From Musa acuminata AAA Group (taxonomy: Eukaryota; Streptophyta; Magnoliopsida; Zingiberales; Musaceae): DNA of 64,000 bases. The first letter of the stretch is position 1. Each line of letters opens with the position of its first letter. The stretch is from positions 14,372,501 through 14,436,500 of the forward strand of contig NC_088327.1 in NCBI RefSeq assembly GCF_036884655.1, read 5' to 3'. Positions 25,955-37,277 of this stretch are shown here, in pieces. The position numbers and the translations under genes are program-made. Below the pieces are notes generated by a model that saw nothing but the letters and a program-made list of their open reading frames with translations, did no database searches and had not been told where the DNA came from.

Positions 25955-26758
25955 ATATATTTGATATCCCTATTTACTTGATTCTCTCTTGAAGTAACAC
26001 TTTTTAAGTGTTTTGAATGGTCAATATGTTAGTTATTAGGGACTAAATTACTATTGTTTTAAACTTTAAAAAATTTTAATTTTTTTTATTAAGAAGAGAG
26101 AAATATGAAAAAACTTATTCAACCAAGAAATCAATACAGATAATAGCATAAGTAAATATAAAATAATAAATTAATTTATAATAGTATCATCCTAATCTAC
26201 ATAGCCTGATAGCAACAAAATATAATAAATCGTATATCATATGTCTATTAATTTTCATATCTAATTTAATAGATATGGTCATTATTATATTGATAGACTT
26301 AATATTAACTATGTTGAATATGATCAAAAGTATATTTAGTTGGACTGATAAAAATTATATCATTTAATTATTTGATTTGTATAATGAGAAAAAAATTTAA
26401 TTTTTGGCTTATTCTCTTAACAAAATATTCATATAAAGCTCATTGTAAAACAAAAAAAAATAATATCATTAAAATAAATTTAAATAATAAAAATATCATC
26501 ATTAAAATACTTAATAAATAATATGGTATGAATCTTCTCTTTTAAAAAATTATCTTGAATCATTATATACTCATTTTCTTTTATTATTTTATATTGTTTC
26601 AGTTTAAACATCGGCCAATATAAGAAGAAAAAAGTAATTGTATCATTTTGCTTATAATATATAAAAAGTATGCATGCATCCATCCTTTTATGAGAGGAGA
26701 TTTAGAAATATCTAACAACAAGATAGGAGTATATTACGACACCACCCACTCCGTATCG

Positions 26759-28006
26759 TCACATCTGTGGCTGCCTGTTCGAGTCGGCCACCACCGGAAC
26801 CCTGCCGCCGCGCGGCACACGCCGGCGGTGCCTCCGAAACCTCAACCGCCCCGTCTCCCCGAACCTCTTCTTCTCCGTCTCCACGATGTCGCACTCCGGG
26901 AACGGCGCCGGGTACCGCACTCGGTCGTAGCAGACGGAGTAGCTCATGTACTGCCTCCGGAAGGCGCGCATGGCCCGCCGCTTCTCCGGGGTCATGACTG
27001 CTAGGCCGGTGGCCGCAATCTCAGCCGCCGCCGCGGGGCAGCCGCTCCGGGTCGTCGGCACCTGCTGGATCGGGTCTAAGCGGCAGCCGAGGAGGGTGAG
27101 GTCGGCGAACGACGACACGAACGGGGCGTACTTGTAGTTGACCTTGTACCTGCCGCCGGAGGTGGCCCAGTTTGACGCGTCCCAGATGGTGGCGTACAGC
27201 GACATGGGCTTCGACGGGTAGTCGCCGCCCATGGCCTCGGACCGCCGCACCTCGCGGATAGGGGTGTCGTCGACGTAGAAGCTGGAGAAAGAGTGAGAGG
27301 GAGATTAAGGAGTAGCATTACTGCATGATACACTGTTGTCGAAACAGAGGAGGGGCGTACATGATGTTGTCAGCAGTCCAGAGGATGGAGTAGCGGTGGA
27401 AGTCGGCGGTGGGATCGAATGGGAGATAGTAGCGCTCCTCCCTTCCGCGGCTGGTGCTCCCATTGCCGTACACGTTGGTCTGCACCCTCCACTCTTTGCC
27501 GCGGATGTTCCCCAAGAACTCGAAGTCGAGCTCGTCGTGGCTCTTCTCGAACACGTCCCCGTTCGACGTCTGCATATGGCCACAGCGGAGACGTCCAAGT
27601 CAAGGGTCTAAAGCCAAGCGCATGCAGGTGCAATGTCTTACGTAGAAGGCGACCACCACTCCCGCCGTGTAATCCGATGGCAGCTTGATGGAGGCTCTGA
27701 AGAGTCCATGGTGATACATATCCGACGATATAAATCCCGATCCTGACACAAATAAGATCGAATCAAAGCCTGCACAGCTTGCCGTATAGGAGGAGGGGGG
27801 AGTTCACCGGAGTAACGGTCGAGGAGGAGGCTGACGCTCCTGCCGTCCGCGGACCGCACGAGGTTGCCTTTGCCGAAGAGCGGGGCGTATCCATCGTCGA
27901 ACGCTAGGGTCGTCACGTTGACGGATGTAGCCGCGACCACGGCCGTCGAGACCAGGACGACAAGGGCGACAGCGGCGGACAATGACGGCCGCGTTCCGCC
28001 ATCCAT
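26759..28006 (-). CDS. Xyloglucan endotransglucosylase/hydrolase (XTH, group III-like), four exons, complete
   Basis: Joined from 28006-27808, 27742-27642, 27569-27361 and 27281-26759 (343 codons plus stop; GT-AG introns, phases consistent). This is a GH16 cell-wall enzyme that cuts and religates, or hydrolyses, xyloglucan in the apoplast. A hydrophobic N-terminus (residues about 8-26) is a signal peptide. The active-site motif HDELDFEFLGN lies at residues about 111-121, with nucleophile E113 and acid/base E117. It is followed by NIRGKEWRVQTNVYGNGST, whose NGS (N136) is the usual N-glycosylation site next to the active site. The GNIRGK wording and the long C-terminus are typical of the XTH27-30 class (group III). 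Residues about 190-300 include the family signature ATIWDASNWATSGGRYKVNY and the XET C-terminal cysteines (CYDRVRYPAPFPEC). The Arg-rich tail is longer than usual. No missing catalytic residue was seen. Confidence 0.93.
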
Positions 28007-28359
28007 CTCGCTTCTCTCGCTTTCTTCGCTGTTCGCTCGTTCCTTCCTTCTCTCCTAGCGGCGACGGAAAAAGGGGACAGAGGACCGAAGGGTTCTTTAT
28101 GGAAGAAACGAGAGGAACACAATCTTTCTCCTCTGTGTTCGAGATCGAGGAAGCAACGAGGTGGGCAGGAATGAGGACCGGAAGAGGAGGAGATGGTGTT
28201 CTTGTTGAAGTGTTGGTGAATGGAAGGGGTTGTTTGACCGGGTCGCATGCATTAAGCGTTGGTGGAATTAATTACCGGTTCTTGGAACCTCCTTCCGCCA
28301 TTGATCTTCTTTTATTATGCGGAATAATTGCAAAGTAATTCTTAACTTAGACGACACAA

Positions 28360-28363
<4 letters not shown>

Positions 28364-28390
<27 letters not shown>
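28364..28390. repeat. (AT)n microsatellite
   Basis: About 13 AT units, about 360 bp upstream of the XTH start codon. Confidence 0.9.
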
Positions 28391-28559
28391 CACTTTTGTA
28401 ACATAAGACTATTAAATATGTCATTATAGTTAATATTAAACTGTAATAAATTTAACACTCCTTTAAATATGAGTATTTTAATTAAAAAAAGCTTTTATTG
28501 TCGGGCTTTTATCTAATGGTCTCATAATTGGTTTTATGTGAGAGAGATCCTTTTTCGTC

Positions 28560-29012
28560 GTTTTAATGAAAATACCTTTCGTCGCAGCCGTCGTCCCCGA
28601 CCTCCGACACACCGCCGCCACCACCTCCTCCGTGACTTTCCACTTTCCCACAGCTTCTAGCGTCGCCGCCACCACCCCGCCCTTCACCAACTAACCCCCT
28701 CCATCTTCGACACGGCCTCTGTGCAGCCCCTCCACGACCTCCGGCTCCCCCCTCTGTCTTCCAACGCCAACGCCACTGCCCATTGGGTGACCGATGGCCT
28801 TGGCATAGTAGAAAATATAATTGTAGAGGGACTTGGGTGCCAAAGAATACTGTTATGGTTTGCCAGTATGTTGGTGGTGATCATGAAAATATTCAGATGC
28901 CTGGCAGCCTTGAGCATGAACAAATGCTACTGGTGTCTATTATAGTGAAGCCAAAACCTGCAAACACAGAAGATGGATCGAACGAGTCATCGCAGAACCC
29001 TTATTTATTGGC
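28560..29012 (+). pseudogene. GC-rich coding-like fragment of unknown origin
   Basis: A GC-rich island (28580-28800, many CCG/CGC triplets) followed by an open plus-strand stretch (28783-29022) that reads like protein but matches nothing I recognise; part reads LEHEQMLLVSIIVKPKPANT. It has no clear start or stop context and ends where the LINE relic begins (about 29.02 kb). It could be a captured or retroposed gene piece. This call rests on composition and frame only. Confidence 0.3.
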
Positions 29013-29019
29013 TCACCGT

Positions 29020-29927
29020 TCTTAGGGAAGAGGATCTCCAACTTGTTATTGTTAATGTGGAGATCGATGATGGCAGTGTAAGTCTGAAGAGCTTTTAAAA
29101 GGTTAGTACAAGACTTATCGTTGGCCTTAATAGAGATGATATTAGATAGGTGATCTTAAAGCCTTGGATATAGAAATGGGTTATCTTTTTTCTGATGACT
29201 CGACCATTAAGGATGTTGATGAGAATTCAGGACGGGGGATAGGGGGTCACCTTGTCTGATCCCCTTACTGGAATCCAGTAAACCATTATGTAGGATAGTT
29301 GTTAATGATGCATAGAACAAATGGGTTGAAATGTAGGATAAAAGTCAATCAGCGAAGCCGGAGGAAAATATGATAAAAGCTTTGGCAAGGTTTAGCTTGA
29401 TAGGGATGAGAGGGATTTACCGTTGGTGTTAAACATAAAGTGAGAGAGTTCATAAGCAATGGTGATGTTGTCATTGTCATGAATGAAGAGACCGGGGATC
29501 AATGTAGATTGGTTTTGGGTTATAAGTTTGAAAAGAGAGTTCATAGCTAGCACTTTATCAAGATGAGTAAAAATATGAGAATGACCAAAGTGGCTATTAC
29601 ATAGGTATAGCAAGAGCCCAAGAAATCGATATCGGTGAGATTATAGTTATAAATAAAATCTCTAAATGAAATCGTAAAAGAACTTGGTGAAAACTGTTTG
29701 CCACCATATTTCTCAAAAGCTAAAAGAGTATAGTTGTAATCACTGTATAATAACTAGGGGATATCAGGAAATTGAAGATCGAAGAGATACTTCGAAAGAG
29801 AGTTTCGAAGACTAGCTTTAGTATTAGCATAAATAGTCAATAGAAGCTAGGGAGGCAAAACTTATTATTCTATTATTAAATGAATAGCTGGTTAATATGT
29901 ACTGATGGTATACAATTTGATGATATC
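29020..29927 (-). mobile_element. L1-type LINE, 3' piece: endonuclease C-part joined to reverse transcriptase
   Basis: Minus-strand reading, with frameshifts. From about 29850 to 29620 it resembles the apurinic endonuclease domain of plant L1 LINEs (IYANTKASLRNSL, then PWLLYSDYNYTLLAFEKYGG, then IDFLG). About 29590-29530 gives HIFTHLDKVLAMNSLFKLI, like the end of that domain. Immediately after comes reverse-transcriptase text (LIPGLFIHDNDNITIAYELS), the motif SKGIRQGDPLSP (29233-29267) and a palm-domain region near 29060-29120 (KANDKSCTNLLKALQTY). Several hundred residues expected between the endonuclease and this RT block are missing, so there is an internal deletion. The piece is cut at 29927 by element A; its other parts are at 57332-58088 and 63352 onward. 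Confidence 0.8.
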
Positions 29928-29932
29928 GTAAG

Positions 29933-31079
29933 TGTTGAATCTCGGATTTTGATGATGAAATCAATTGATAAATTGTTTGATCTAATATGTGTTGAGATAA
30001 GTGTGCAGGATTAACTACGATAACGGTAAAGCATCAAACAGATAATGAGACGGAGTCGAAGATACAGATGATGTACCAAAAGTGTGTCAGGAGCTCGTCG
30101 AGAGTTTGTCGGGAGCTCACCGAGATTTCGTCGGAAGATCGTTGAGAGTTCGTCGGGAGTTCACTGAGGGTTTGTTAGGAGTTCGCTGGGAGCTCGCTGA
30201 AAAACTCGTCGAGAAGTTGATCGGAGGATCGCCGAGAGAAAACTCAACATACCAAACAGAGATTGCTTGTCTTAATTGTAGTTAGTACATTAGTAGAGTT
30301 AGAATTAAGAGGTAATCCTACTAACTTAGTTAGGAGCCAACTGACCCTTAATAGGGTTGAATTAGGTCGATTGAACAGCTCATTCAGCACCTGAAGTCAC
30401 GACCGATGGTGGCATCGCTTGGGGCTCGATCTCCTAAATATTCTAGGTGGTGGTACCGTCGGTAATTAATGCTGCCAGGAGGTGGTACAACCTAGTGTCA
30501 GCTTATAGGTGATAGTATCGCCCAATAATGACGGTGGTACTATTAGTACCCCGAAATCCAGAGATGTGATACTTTTTGGCCCCAATTCCGAAGCCACTAG
30601 GGCCTATAAATACCCCACCCTGTATAAAAGTGCATGAAAGTGTGAACATACTCTTAAATTATTGGGGTTGTAAAAGTGTTGTAAAAGTACAAAGAGTCAT
30701 TCTCTCTTTCTAAGTGTTTGAGATCATTCAAGAGATGTATGAGGCTTGTAAGGGTTATCTCCTAAACCTGTGAAAAGGATAAAGCGCTATAAAGAGGTGG
30801 TTGGTCTTCGCATATTGAAGGAAGACTATTAGTGGATGCTGGTGACCTGATGGAAGAGGAATCATAAGTGGATGTATGTCACAATGACCGAACCACTATA
30901 AATTTTGGTATGCTCATTTTCATTTTGCTTTTCATCACTATCATTATTTTCTTAGATAACTACTAGTTCTTTCATTCCAAAGTCGAGCACTTTTTGAAAT
31001 TGATTTTCGATGAACAAAATATTTTACAAACCGATGATTTGTAATTCACCCCCTCTTAGTGCCGTTATTGATCCTAACA
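29933..31079 (+). repeat. Element A 5' LTR
   Basis: Starts TGTTGAATCTCGG, ends GATCCTAACA. The U3 part (30087-30240) is a run of degenerate 13-16-bp repeats (TCGTCGGGAGTTCGC-like). A TATA box (TATAAATA, 30605-30612) is followed by GTGAACATACTC and a short R/U5. A CACCCCCTCTTAGTGCC block near the end is shared with the element B LTRs. Confidence 0.9.
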
Positions 31080-31080
31080 A

Positions 31081-31094
31081 TTGATATCAGAGCC
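31081..31094 (+). promoter_or_regulatory. Element A primer binding site (degenerate)
   Basis: TTGATATCAGAGCC directly after the LTR, one change from the TTGGTATCAGAGC seen in element B, complementary to the initiator-Met tRNA 3' end. Confidence 0.75.
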
Positions 31095-31128
31095 CGGTCA
31101 CTCTCGTTTAGTTTGAAACCCAAGAGAG

Positions 31129-32735
31129 ATAGTAGTTGCCGGCAATCAAGAGGGTCATTCAATTACACGTCCTCCCATGTTCGATGGGACAGATTACACA
31201 TATTGGAAGATGAGAATAAGGATCTTTCTAATTTCAATGGATTTTGAGTTATGGAACCTTGTGAAAAATGGTTTTCAAAAGTCTTTTCTTCCAATGAATA
31301 ATTGGAATGAGTTGGAGAAGAAGACTTTCGCTTTAAACGTCAAGGCTATGAATGCCTTGTTTTGTGCTTTAGATAAAAACGAATTCAATCAAGTGTCTAT
31401 TTGTGAAATGACTTTTGATATTTGGCGCACACTCATGAAGACACTAGTAGAGTAAAGGAGTCAAAAATAAATATTTTAGTTCATACTTATGAATTGTTTC
31501 GGATGAAGCCAAGCGAAACTATTGTCGATATGTACACCCATTTTATGGATGTCATCAGTAGTTTAAAGGCTCTTAGCAAATATTTTTCAAACTTTGAACT
31601 TGATAATAAAATCTTGAGATTTCTTCCAAAGAGTTGGGACCCTAAAGTAACGACCATTCAAGACATCAAGGATTTAAATAATTTTCCTCTCGAAGAACTT
31701 ATTGGGTCACTAATGACCTACGAAATGATTTAAAACGCTCATGAAGAGCTTGAGAACAACCCAGGAAAGATATAGCACTAACAACTCATGAAGACCACTT
31801 GAAAGAAAATTCAAGTGATGAGGACTTTGATGATGACTTAACACTCTTGACAAGAAAGTTCAAAAAGTTTATAAAAAGGAATAAATTTAAAAATGACACT
31901 AAAAATAAAATCGAACCCAAGAAAGAATAAGTAATATGCTACGAATGTAAAAAGCCGGGACATTTCAAAAATCCCCGAGCAAAGAAGCAGTAACCAAAGA
32001 AGAAGAAGGCTCTTAAAGCAACTTGGGACGACTCAAGTGCATCTGAAGAAGAGGAGCCAACCAACACAGAGCAAGTTGTTCACTATGCACTAATGACTAT
32101 CGGAGATGAGGTAAGTAGTTTGTTAGATGCAAATTTATTTTTCGACGAGCTTTTAAGTACTTTCATGAATTGTTTGATGAATATAGATTTTTGAGAAAAA
32201 AGTATAACTCTTTGAAAAAGGATCATGCCATTTTAAATGTTGAATTTGAAAAACTTAAGCATGACAATCCTTCTTTGCCTCCACGTACTAAGTATGAACA
32301 CTTAGAGGCACTTAAGAAGGAAAACTTGCTACTCAAAGAAATATTAGAAAAGTTTGAGATTGACAGCAAGTCTTTGAACATGATCCTTGCAAATAAGGGT
32401 CATATTCATAGAAGAGGCAGAATCAGATTTATGAGTAGCTCTTATCAAATCCAACTACCTTTATTAAAGGCTTTACCTTGCATATATCACTCCACACCAA
32501 ATGTAACTTTTGTTACAAACTTGTACATGTTATCTATAAATGTCCACTTAAGAGATATAGTCCACACAAATTGATTTGAGTTCCTAAAGAAATCATAAAA
32601 AACTCTATGCAAAATGATAAGTTGAGTAGATCGATTTTTGAGGTACCCAAGGTCAAATGACTACTTAAAAATTACTATCTTTTGTAGAAATGTTTACCAT
32701 CACAAGTCAGAGCAAGAAATAGTAACTTGTTAGTG
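31129..32735 (+). pseudogene. Element A gag and start of protease (broken)
   Basis: Aligns with the gag of element B. The start position has ATA (31129-31131) where B has ATG. The capsid-like part (FDGTDYTYWKMRIRIFLISM onward) runs to about 31433. There a deletion shifts the frame, and it resumes through SKINILVHTYELFRMKPSE to a stop at 31731-31733. The first zinc knuckle (CYECKKPGHFKN, about 31937) has lost its final Cys region and is preceded by a stop. A coiled-coil-like stretch (32170-32400) follows. The protease triad codon reads GTT (Val, 32729-32731) where B has GAT (Asp), giving VSG instead of DSG. Non-functional. Confidence 0.8.
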
Positions 32736-33960
32736 GATGCTCAAGGCACATGACTAGAGATTCATCTCAATTCTCTAAGTTCACTAGTCTAGACGAAGGG
32801 GATGTTATATTGGGAGACAACAACAAGGGTAAATTCATTGGCAAAGGAACCATATGTAACAAATCCAACTTTTTGATTAAAGATATATTATTGGTTGATG
32901 GCATAAAGCATAAACTTGTGAGCATTAATCAATTATGTGATAAAGGATACATCATTAGGTTTGAATCCAATGCTTGCATTATTGATAAACTATACAAAAA
33001 TACATTTATGATTGCCCTAAAACAAAATAATGTATACACTATCGACATTGATGATCTTTGTAATGAAATGTGTTTTTCGATTTTAAATGATGATGCTTGG
33101 CTTTGGCATAGAAGATTAGGTCATGCTAGCATGAAACTAATCTCTCAAATCTCATCTAAAGAACTTGTAAGAGATATTCCTAACATCAAGTTCGTTAAAA
33201 ACAATGTGTGTGATACATGTCAACTAGGAAAATAAATAAAAGGTAGTTTCAAACCAAAGAATCAAATAAGTACCTCTAAACTATTGCAATTGATATATAT
33301 GGATTTATTTGGACCAATTGATACATCAAGCCTATGAGGTAGCAAATACGCTTTTGTAATTGTGGACGATTATAGTATATACACTTGGACATAATTTTTA
33401 GCACACAAAAGTGATTGTTTTAGGTATTTTTTAAAGTTTTATAAACTTGTTCAAAATGAAAAAGGCTTTATGATTTCGAGTGATCACAGTAGCGAATTTC
33501 AAAACCATGATTTTTATATTTTTTGTGAATCTAATGGATACAACCATAATTTTTTTACTCTGAGAAATCCTCAACAAAATAAAGTAGTAGAAAGAAAAAA
33601 TAGAAATTTACAAGAAATGACTAGAACCATGTTAAATGAACATAGCCTACCCAACTATTTTTGGGCCGAAGCCGTTAATACAACATGCTATGTTATGAAC
33701 AGGGTTCTAGTAAGGCCATTACTTTTCAAAACTTCTTATGAATTATGGAATAACAAAAAACTTAGCATTTCATATTTTAAGTTTTCAATTGTAAATGTTT
33801 TATCTTAAATAAAAAAGATGTCTTAGGAAAGTTTGATGCAAAATTCGATGAAGAGATTTTTCTTGGCTATTCTTCTATTTCTAAAGCCTTACGTATCTTT
33901 AACAAAAGAACTTTAGTTATAAAAGAATCTATTCATGTTGTCTAAGTTTTCGAATTTAAG
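32736..33960 (+). pseudogene. Element A integrase region (broken)
   Basis: An open stretch to 33235 (WHRRLGHASMKLI, CDTCQLGK) carries the HHCC zinc motif. A stop follows, then the core with SSDHSSEFQNHDF (Gly-Gly changed to Ser-Ser in the usual DHGGEF) and PQQNKVVERKN. After about 33780 a frame break and further stops occur. It is homologous throughout to the integrase of element B but carries several inactivating changes. Confidence 0.8.
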
Positions 33961-34079
33961 AAAAATGAGTTTGATGATGATCTCAATTTTGATGCTTTGA
34001 ATTTAAATGAACCCTCTCCTCCAACTAGCAACTTGGATACATCTTCTTCCGAAACATCCTTACCCAAGGAATAGAAGTA

Positions 34080-35790
34080 TGTAAATGCTCATCCTAAGGA
34101 GTTAATCATAGGAGATACATCAAAAGAGGTTCAAACTCGTTATTCTCTTAAAAATTTTTGTGCCAATGCCACTTTTCTTTCTCAAATTGAACCTAAATGC
34201 ATTGACGAGGCCTTGAAAGATGATTCATGGGTCATCATAATGCAAAAAGTGTTGAACCAATTTGAAAGAGACGAGGTGTGGAAGCTTGTTCCTAGGCCAA
34301 ATGACCATTTAGTTATTGGTACTAAATGGGTCTTCATAAACAAGCAAGATGAATTTGGTATTGTGGTTATAAACAAGGCTAGATTAGTAGCCAAGGGTTT
34401 TAACCAAGAAGAATGTATCGATTATGAAGAAATCTTCGCTCTTGTGGCGAGATTAGAAGCCATAAGGATGCTCCTTGCTTATGCTAGTAGTAATAATTTT
34501 AAGTTATTTTAAATAGATGTTAAAAGTATTTTTCTTAATGGCTTTATTTCCGAAGAAGTTTATGTTGAATAACCTCCCGGATTTGAGAATGATAATTTTC
34601 TTCTTAATGGCTTTATTTCCGAAGAAGTTTATATTGAACAACCTCCCAGATTTGAGAATGATAATTTTTTGAATTATGTGTTTAAATTGACTAAAGCTCT
34701 CTATGGATTAAAATAAGCCCCAAGGGCTTGGTATAAAAGACTTAACTCCTTTCTTATCTAAAATAATTTCTCTAAAGGCAAGGTCGATAGTACATTGTTT
34801 ATTAAAATTTTGAGAATAATTTTTTTATTGTTCAAATTTATATTAATGATATTATTTTTGGTTCTACAAATGAATCTTTATGCGAATCATTTGCCAAGAG
34901 TATGAGTCTAGAGTTTGAAATGAGTTTAATGGGGGAACTAACTTTCTTTTTAGGCTTACAAATCAAACAACTTAGTGATGATATTTTTCTTAGTCAAACA
35001 AAATATATATTAGACTTGCTAAAATGGTTTAAAATGGATAGTTTAAATGCTATCAATATTCCTATGAGTACCTCCACTAAGTTAGACATTGACGAAGGTG
35101 GAGAAAGCTTTGATCAAAAAGCTTATAGGGGTATGATAGGTAGTTTATTATGCCTCACCGCAACTAGACCGGACATTATTTTTAGCGTAAGACTTTGTGC
35201 TAGGTTTCGATCTAACCCCAAGCAATCTCATTTAAAAGTTGTTAAAAGGATTTTTAGATACCTAAAAGAAACTCCTAATATAGGATTATGGTATTCAAAA
35301 TCTAAAAACTTTGAATTGCTTGGTTATGCAGATGCTGATTTCGCTAGCTGCCAAATAGATAGAAAAAGCACATCCGGAATATGTCAATTTTTAGGACACA
35401 CACTTATCTCTTGGTCTTCCAAGAAACAAAATTTGGTTGCACTATCTACAACCGAAGCTGAGTATATAACAACAGGTGCATGCTGTGCTCAAGTTATATG
35501 GATGAAAAATACTTTAGAGGATTATGAAATTCACCTGAAAAACATACCTATAAAGTGTGATAACACTATTGCAATATGCTTAATAAAAACTCATATTCAA
35601 TACTCTAGAATTAAACATATTGATATTATGTATCACTTTATACGAGATTATGTTAATAACCATAACATATCTCTAGAATTTATTGATACAAAACATCAAT
35701 TAGCTGATATTTTTATAAAACCCTTGATTGAGGAATAATTTGATTTTATAAGAAGAGAATTAGGTATGTTAAATTTCTCTGATACATAAG
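34080..35790 (+). pseudogene. Element A reverse transcriptase and RNase H (broken)
   Basis: RT blocks are recognisable ([31 protein letters not shown], the [13 protein letters not shown] region, NDIIFGST in place of the YVDD box region), with stops at about 34510, 34570 and 34715 and a frameshift near 34810. A 69-bp direct duplication lies at 34532-34669. From 34902 the frame is open to 35738: RT thumb, then RNase H with [38 protein letters not shown] and KHIDIMYHFIRDYV. A stop after IKPLIEE ends it slightly early. Confidence 0.85.
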
Positions 35791-36024
35791 TTCCTCTTTA
35801 AAATTTTCTTCAGATTTTCTTAATTGAGTTCTATTTTTCGAGATCATTCACTATTATTTTTCACTTGAGATAAGATTTGAAGCATGAATTTATGGTATGA
35901 ACCATATGAATTCTTTCATACAAATTTTCTCCTCTTACAAAAGTATAACTTCAAAAATCTTATATGATGTTTGTGCAAATAAGTGTGTGCACCAAATAAT
36001 GATAAAGATCTTACGTGTTGGAAC
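35791..36024 (+). other. Element A post-pol non-coding stretch up to the element B insertion
   Basis: AT-rich, with no open frame of note. Ends with GGAAC (36020-36024), the 5' copy of the target duplication of element B. Confidence 0.6.
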
Positions 36025-37276
36025 TGTTGAATCTCGGATTTTGATGATAACAATCAATTGATGGGTTAATTGATCTAATCCATATTATTGAGTTAAGTGT
36101 GTAGGATTAACTATGATAACCAGAAAACACAAAGCAAGTATACCGGAGTCAAGTTCGATGGACGTTTAAGAGTCCGAAGAATCGTCGGAAATGCTGCCGG
36201 AACCAATCGAGAAGAAATCGGGAACCTGTCGGAATTTTCGGAAGTTCGCCGAAGAGATCGTCGGAGGTTCACGGAGATCACCGAGAAGGCTCGGCTACTC
36301 GTTAAAGTCATCACAAGTTCGGGAGCTTGCTGGGAGCCCGTCGGAAGAAGTTCGTCGGAAAGCTCGCCGGAACAAGACTCGACGTTCACGGTTGAAAACT
36401 TGCTTAGGATGTGTTTTGTTATGTAGTTCACTTGTAATTAGGATTAGGATTGAGAGATAATCCTATATCCTGACTAGGGGCCAACTGGGCCCAAAATTAG
36501 AGTTGGTTGGGCTAAATTTGAAGCCCAATCAAGTGAACCGAAGGGTCTGGCGGTGGCACTGCCAGACTGGGCGGTTGCACCGCCCAGCACCCAAGAGCCA
36601 GGCGGTGGCACCGCCCAGCACTGTCAGTGTCTGACACTGACAGACGGTGGCACCGCCACTGACAGGCGGTGGCACCGCCAGCATCGGGAACCCAACGAGA
36701 ATTCAAATTTGGAGCCCAAATTTGAATCCTCTTGAGGCCTATAAATACCCCTCAAATCTCAGCTGAGATTACAACTTTTTGAGAAGCAATTGATTGAGAG
36801 AAAAGTCTTAGAAGAGTCTTTGCTAGTCTTGTTTTCAATTTGCTAGTGTTCACCTCCTTCTTTCTTGCTGAAAATCTGTAAGAGAGTGAACCACTTGTAA
36901 AAGTTGTAAGAGGGGTATTTACCCTTCCCTTTCAAGAGATTTGCTAGTGGAAGGTGGGAGCCTCATCGAAGAGGGGCCTCGCAAGTGGATGTAGGTCATT
37001 TGACCGAACCACTGTAAAATCGACGTAATCTCTGGTTTGCATTTACTTATTGTCATTTATATTACTGCAAACCATTTGCACTTTAATGCTATACTGCTTT
37101 GTCTCTGTCTTACTTATCTCTTCAAGTTAAAACGCAATCGAAACGGTTTTAAACGAAAACGTTGCTTTTATCCTACGAAGTTTCCGAAAAGTGTTTAAAT
37201 CGTGAAAAGTTTATCACACTTCACCGCTGCACTAATTCACCCCCCCCCCCCTCTTAGTGCCACTCTGATCCTAACA
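36025..37276 (+). repeat. Element B LTR 1 (true 5' LTR)
   Basis: 1252 bp, TGTTGAATCT...ATCCTAACA. Its first 185 bp carry B-type bases shared with the 3' LTR (GATAACAATC, GTTAATTGATC, CACAAAGCAAGTATA). U3 has TCGTCGGA-type short repeats and a cluster of GGCGGTGGCACCGCC-like palindromes (36547-36682). TATA box TATAAATA at 36740-36747. Poly-C tract before CTCTTAGTGCC near the end. Confidence 0.93.
36740..36747 (+). promoter_or_regulatory. LTR promoter TATA box (element B, LTR 1)
   Basis: TATAAATA in GAGGCCTATAAATACCCCTC. The same box occurs at 39666, 42591, 45517, 48478 and 53557 in the other B LTRs and at 30605 and 56832 in the A LTRs, so the complex holds eight co-oriented candidate LTR promoters. 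Confidence 0.75.
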
Positions 37277-37277
37277 A

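Larger units (their letters stand above)
18117..26758. other. 8.6-kb AT-rich intergenic region between MYB and XTH genes
   Basis: No gene was recognised. Contents noted separately: microsatellites, one possible Copia relic (20.1-20.5 kb), a decayed tandem-repeat array (24.3-25.8 kb) and a poly-T run. The rest is very AT-rich with stop codons in all frames, consistent with eroded transposon DNA. Confidence 0.5.

Noticed and set aside
26712..27688. Numerous overlapping frames on both strands across the XTH exons
   Set aside because: GC-rich coding DNA gives long shadow frames; only the spliced minus-strand reading contains the GH16 motifs.
36111..36431. 106-codon antisense frame inside the B LTR, repeated at 39037, 41962, 44888 and 52971 (shorter at 47813)
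   Set aside because: Recurs only because the LTRs are near-identical. It is antisense to the U3 short-repeat tract, has no domain, and is truncated in LTR 5.
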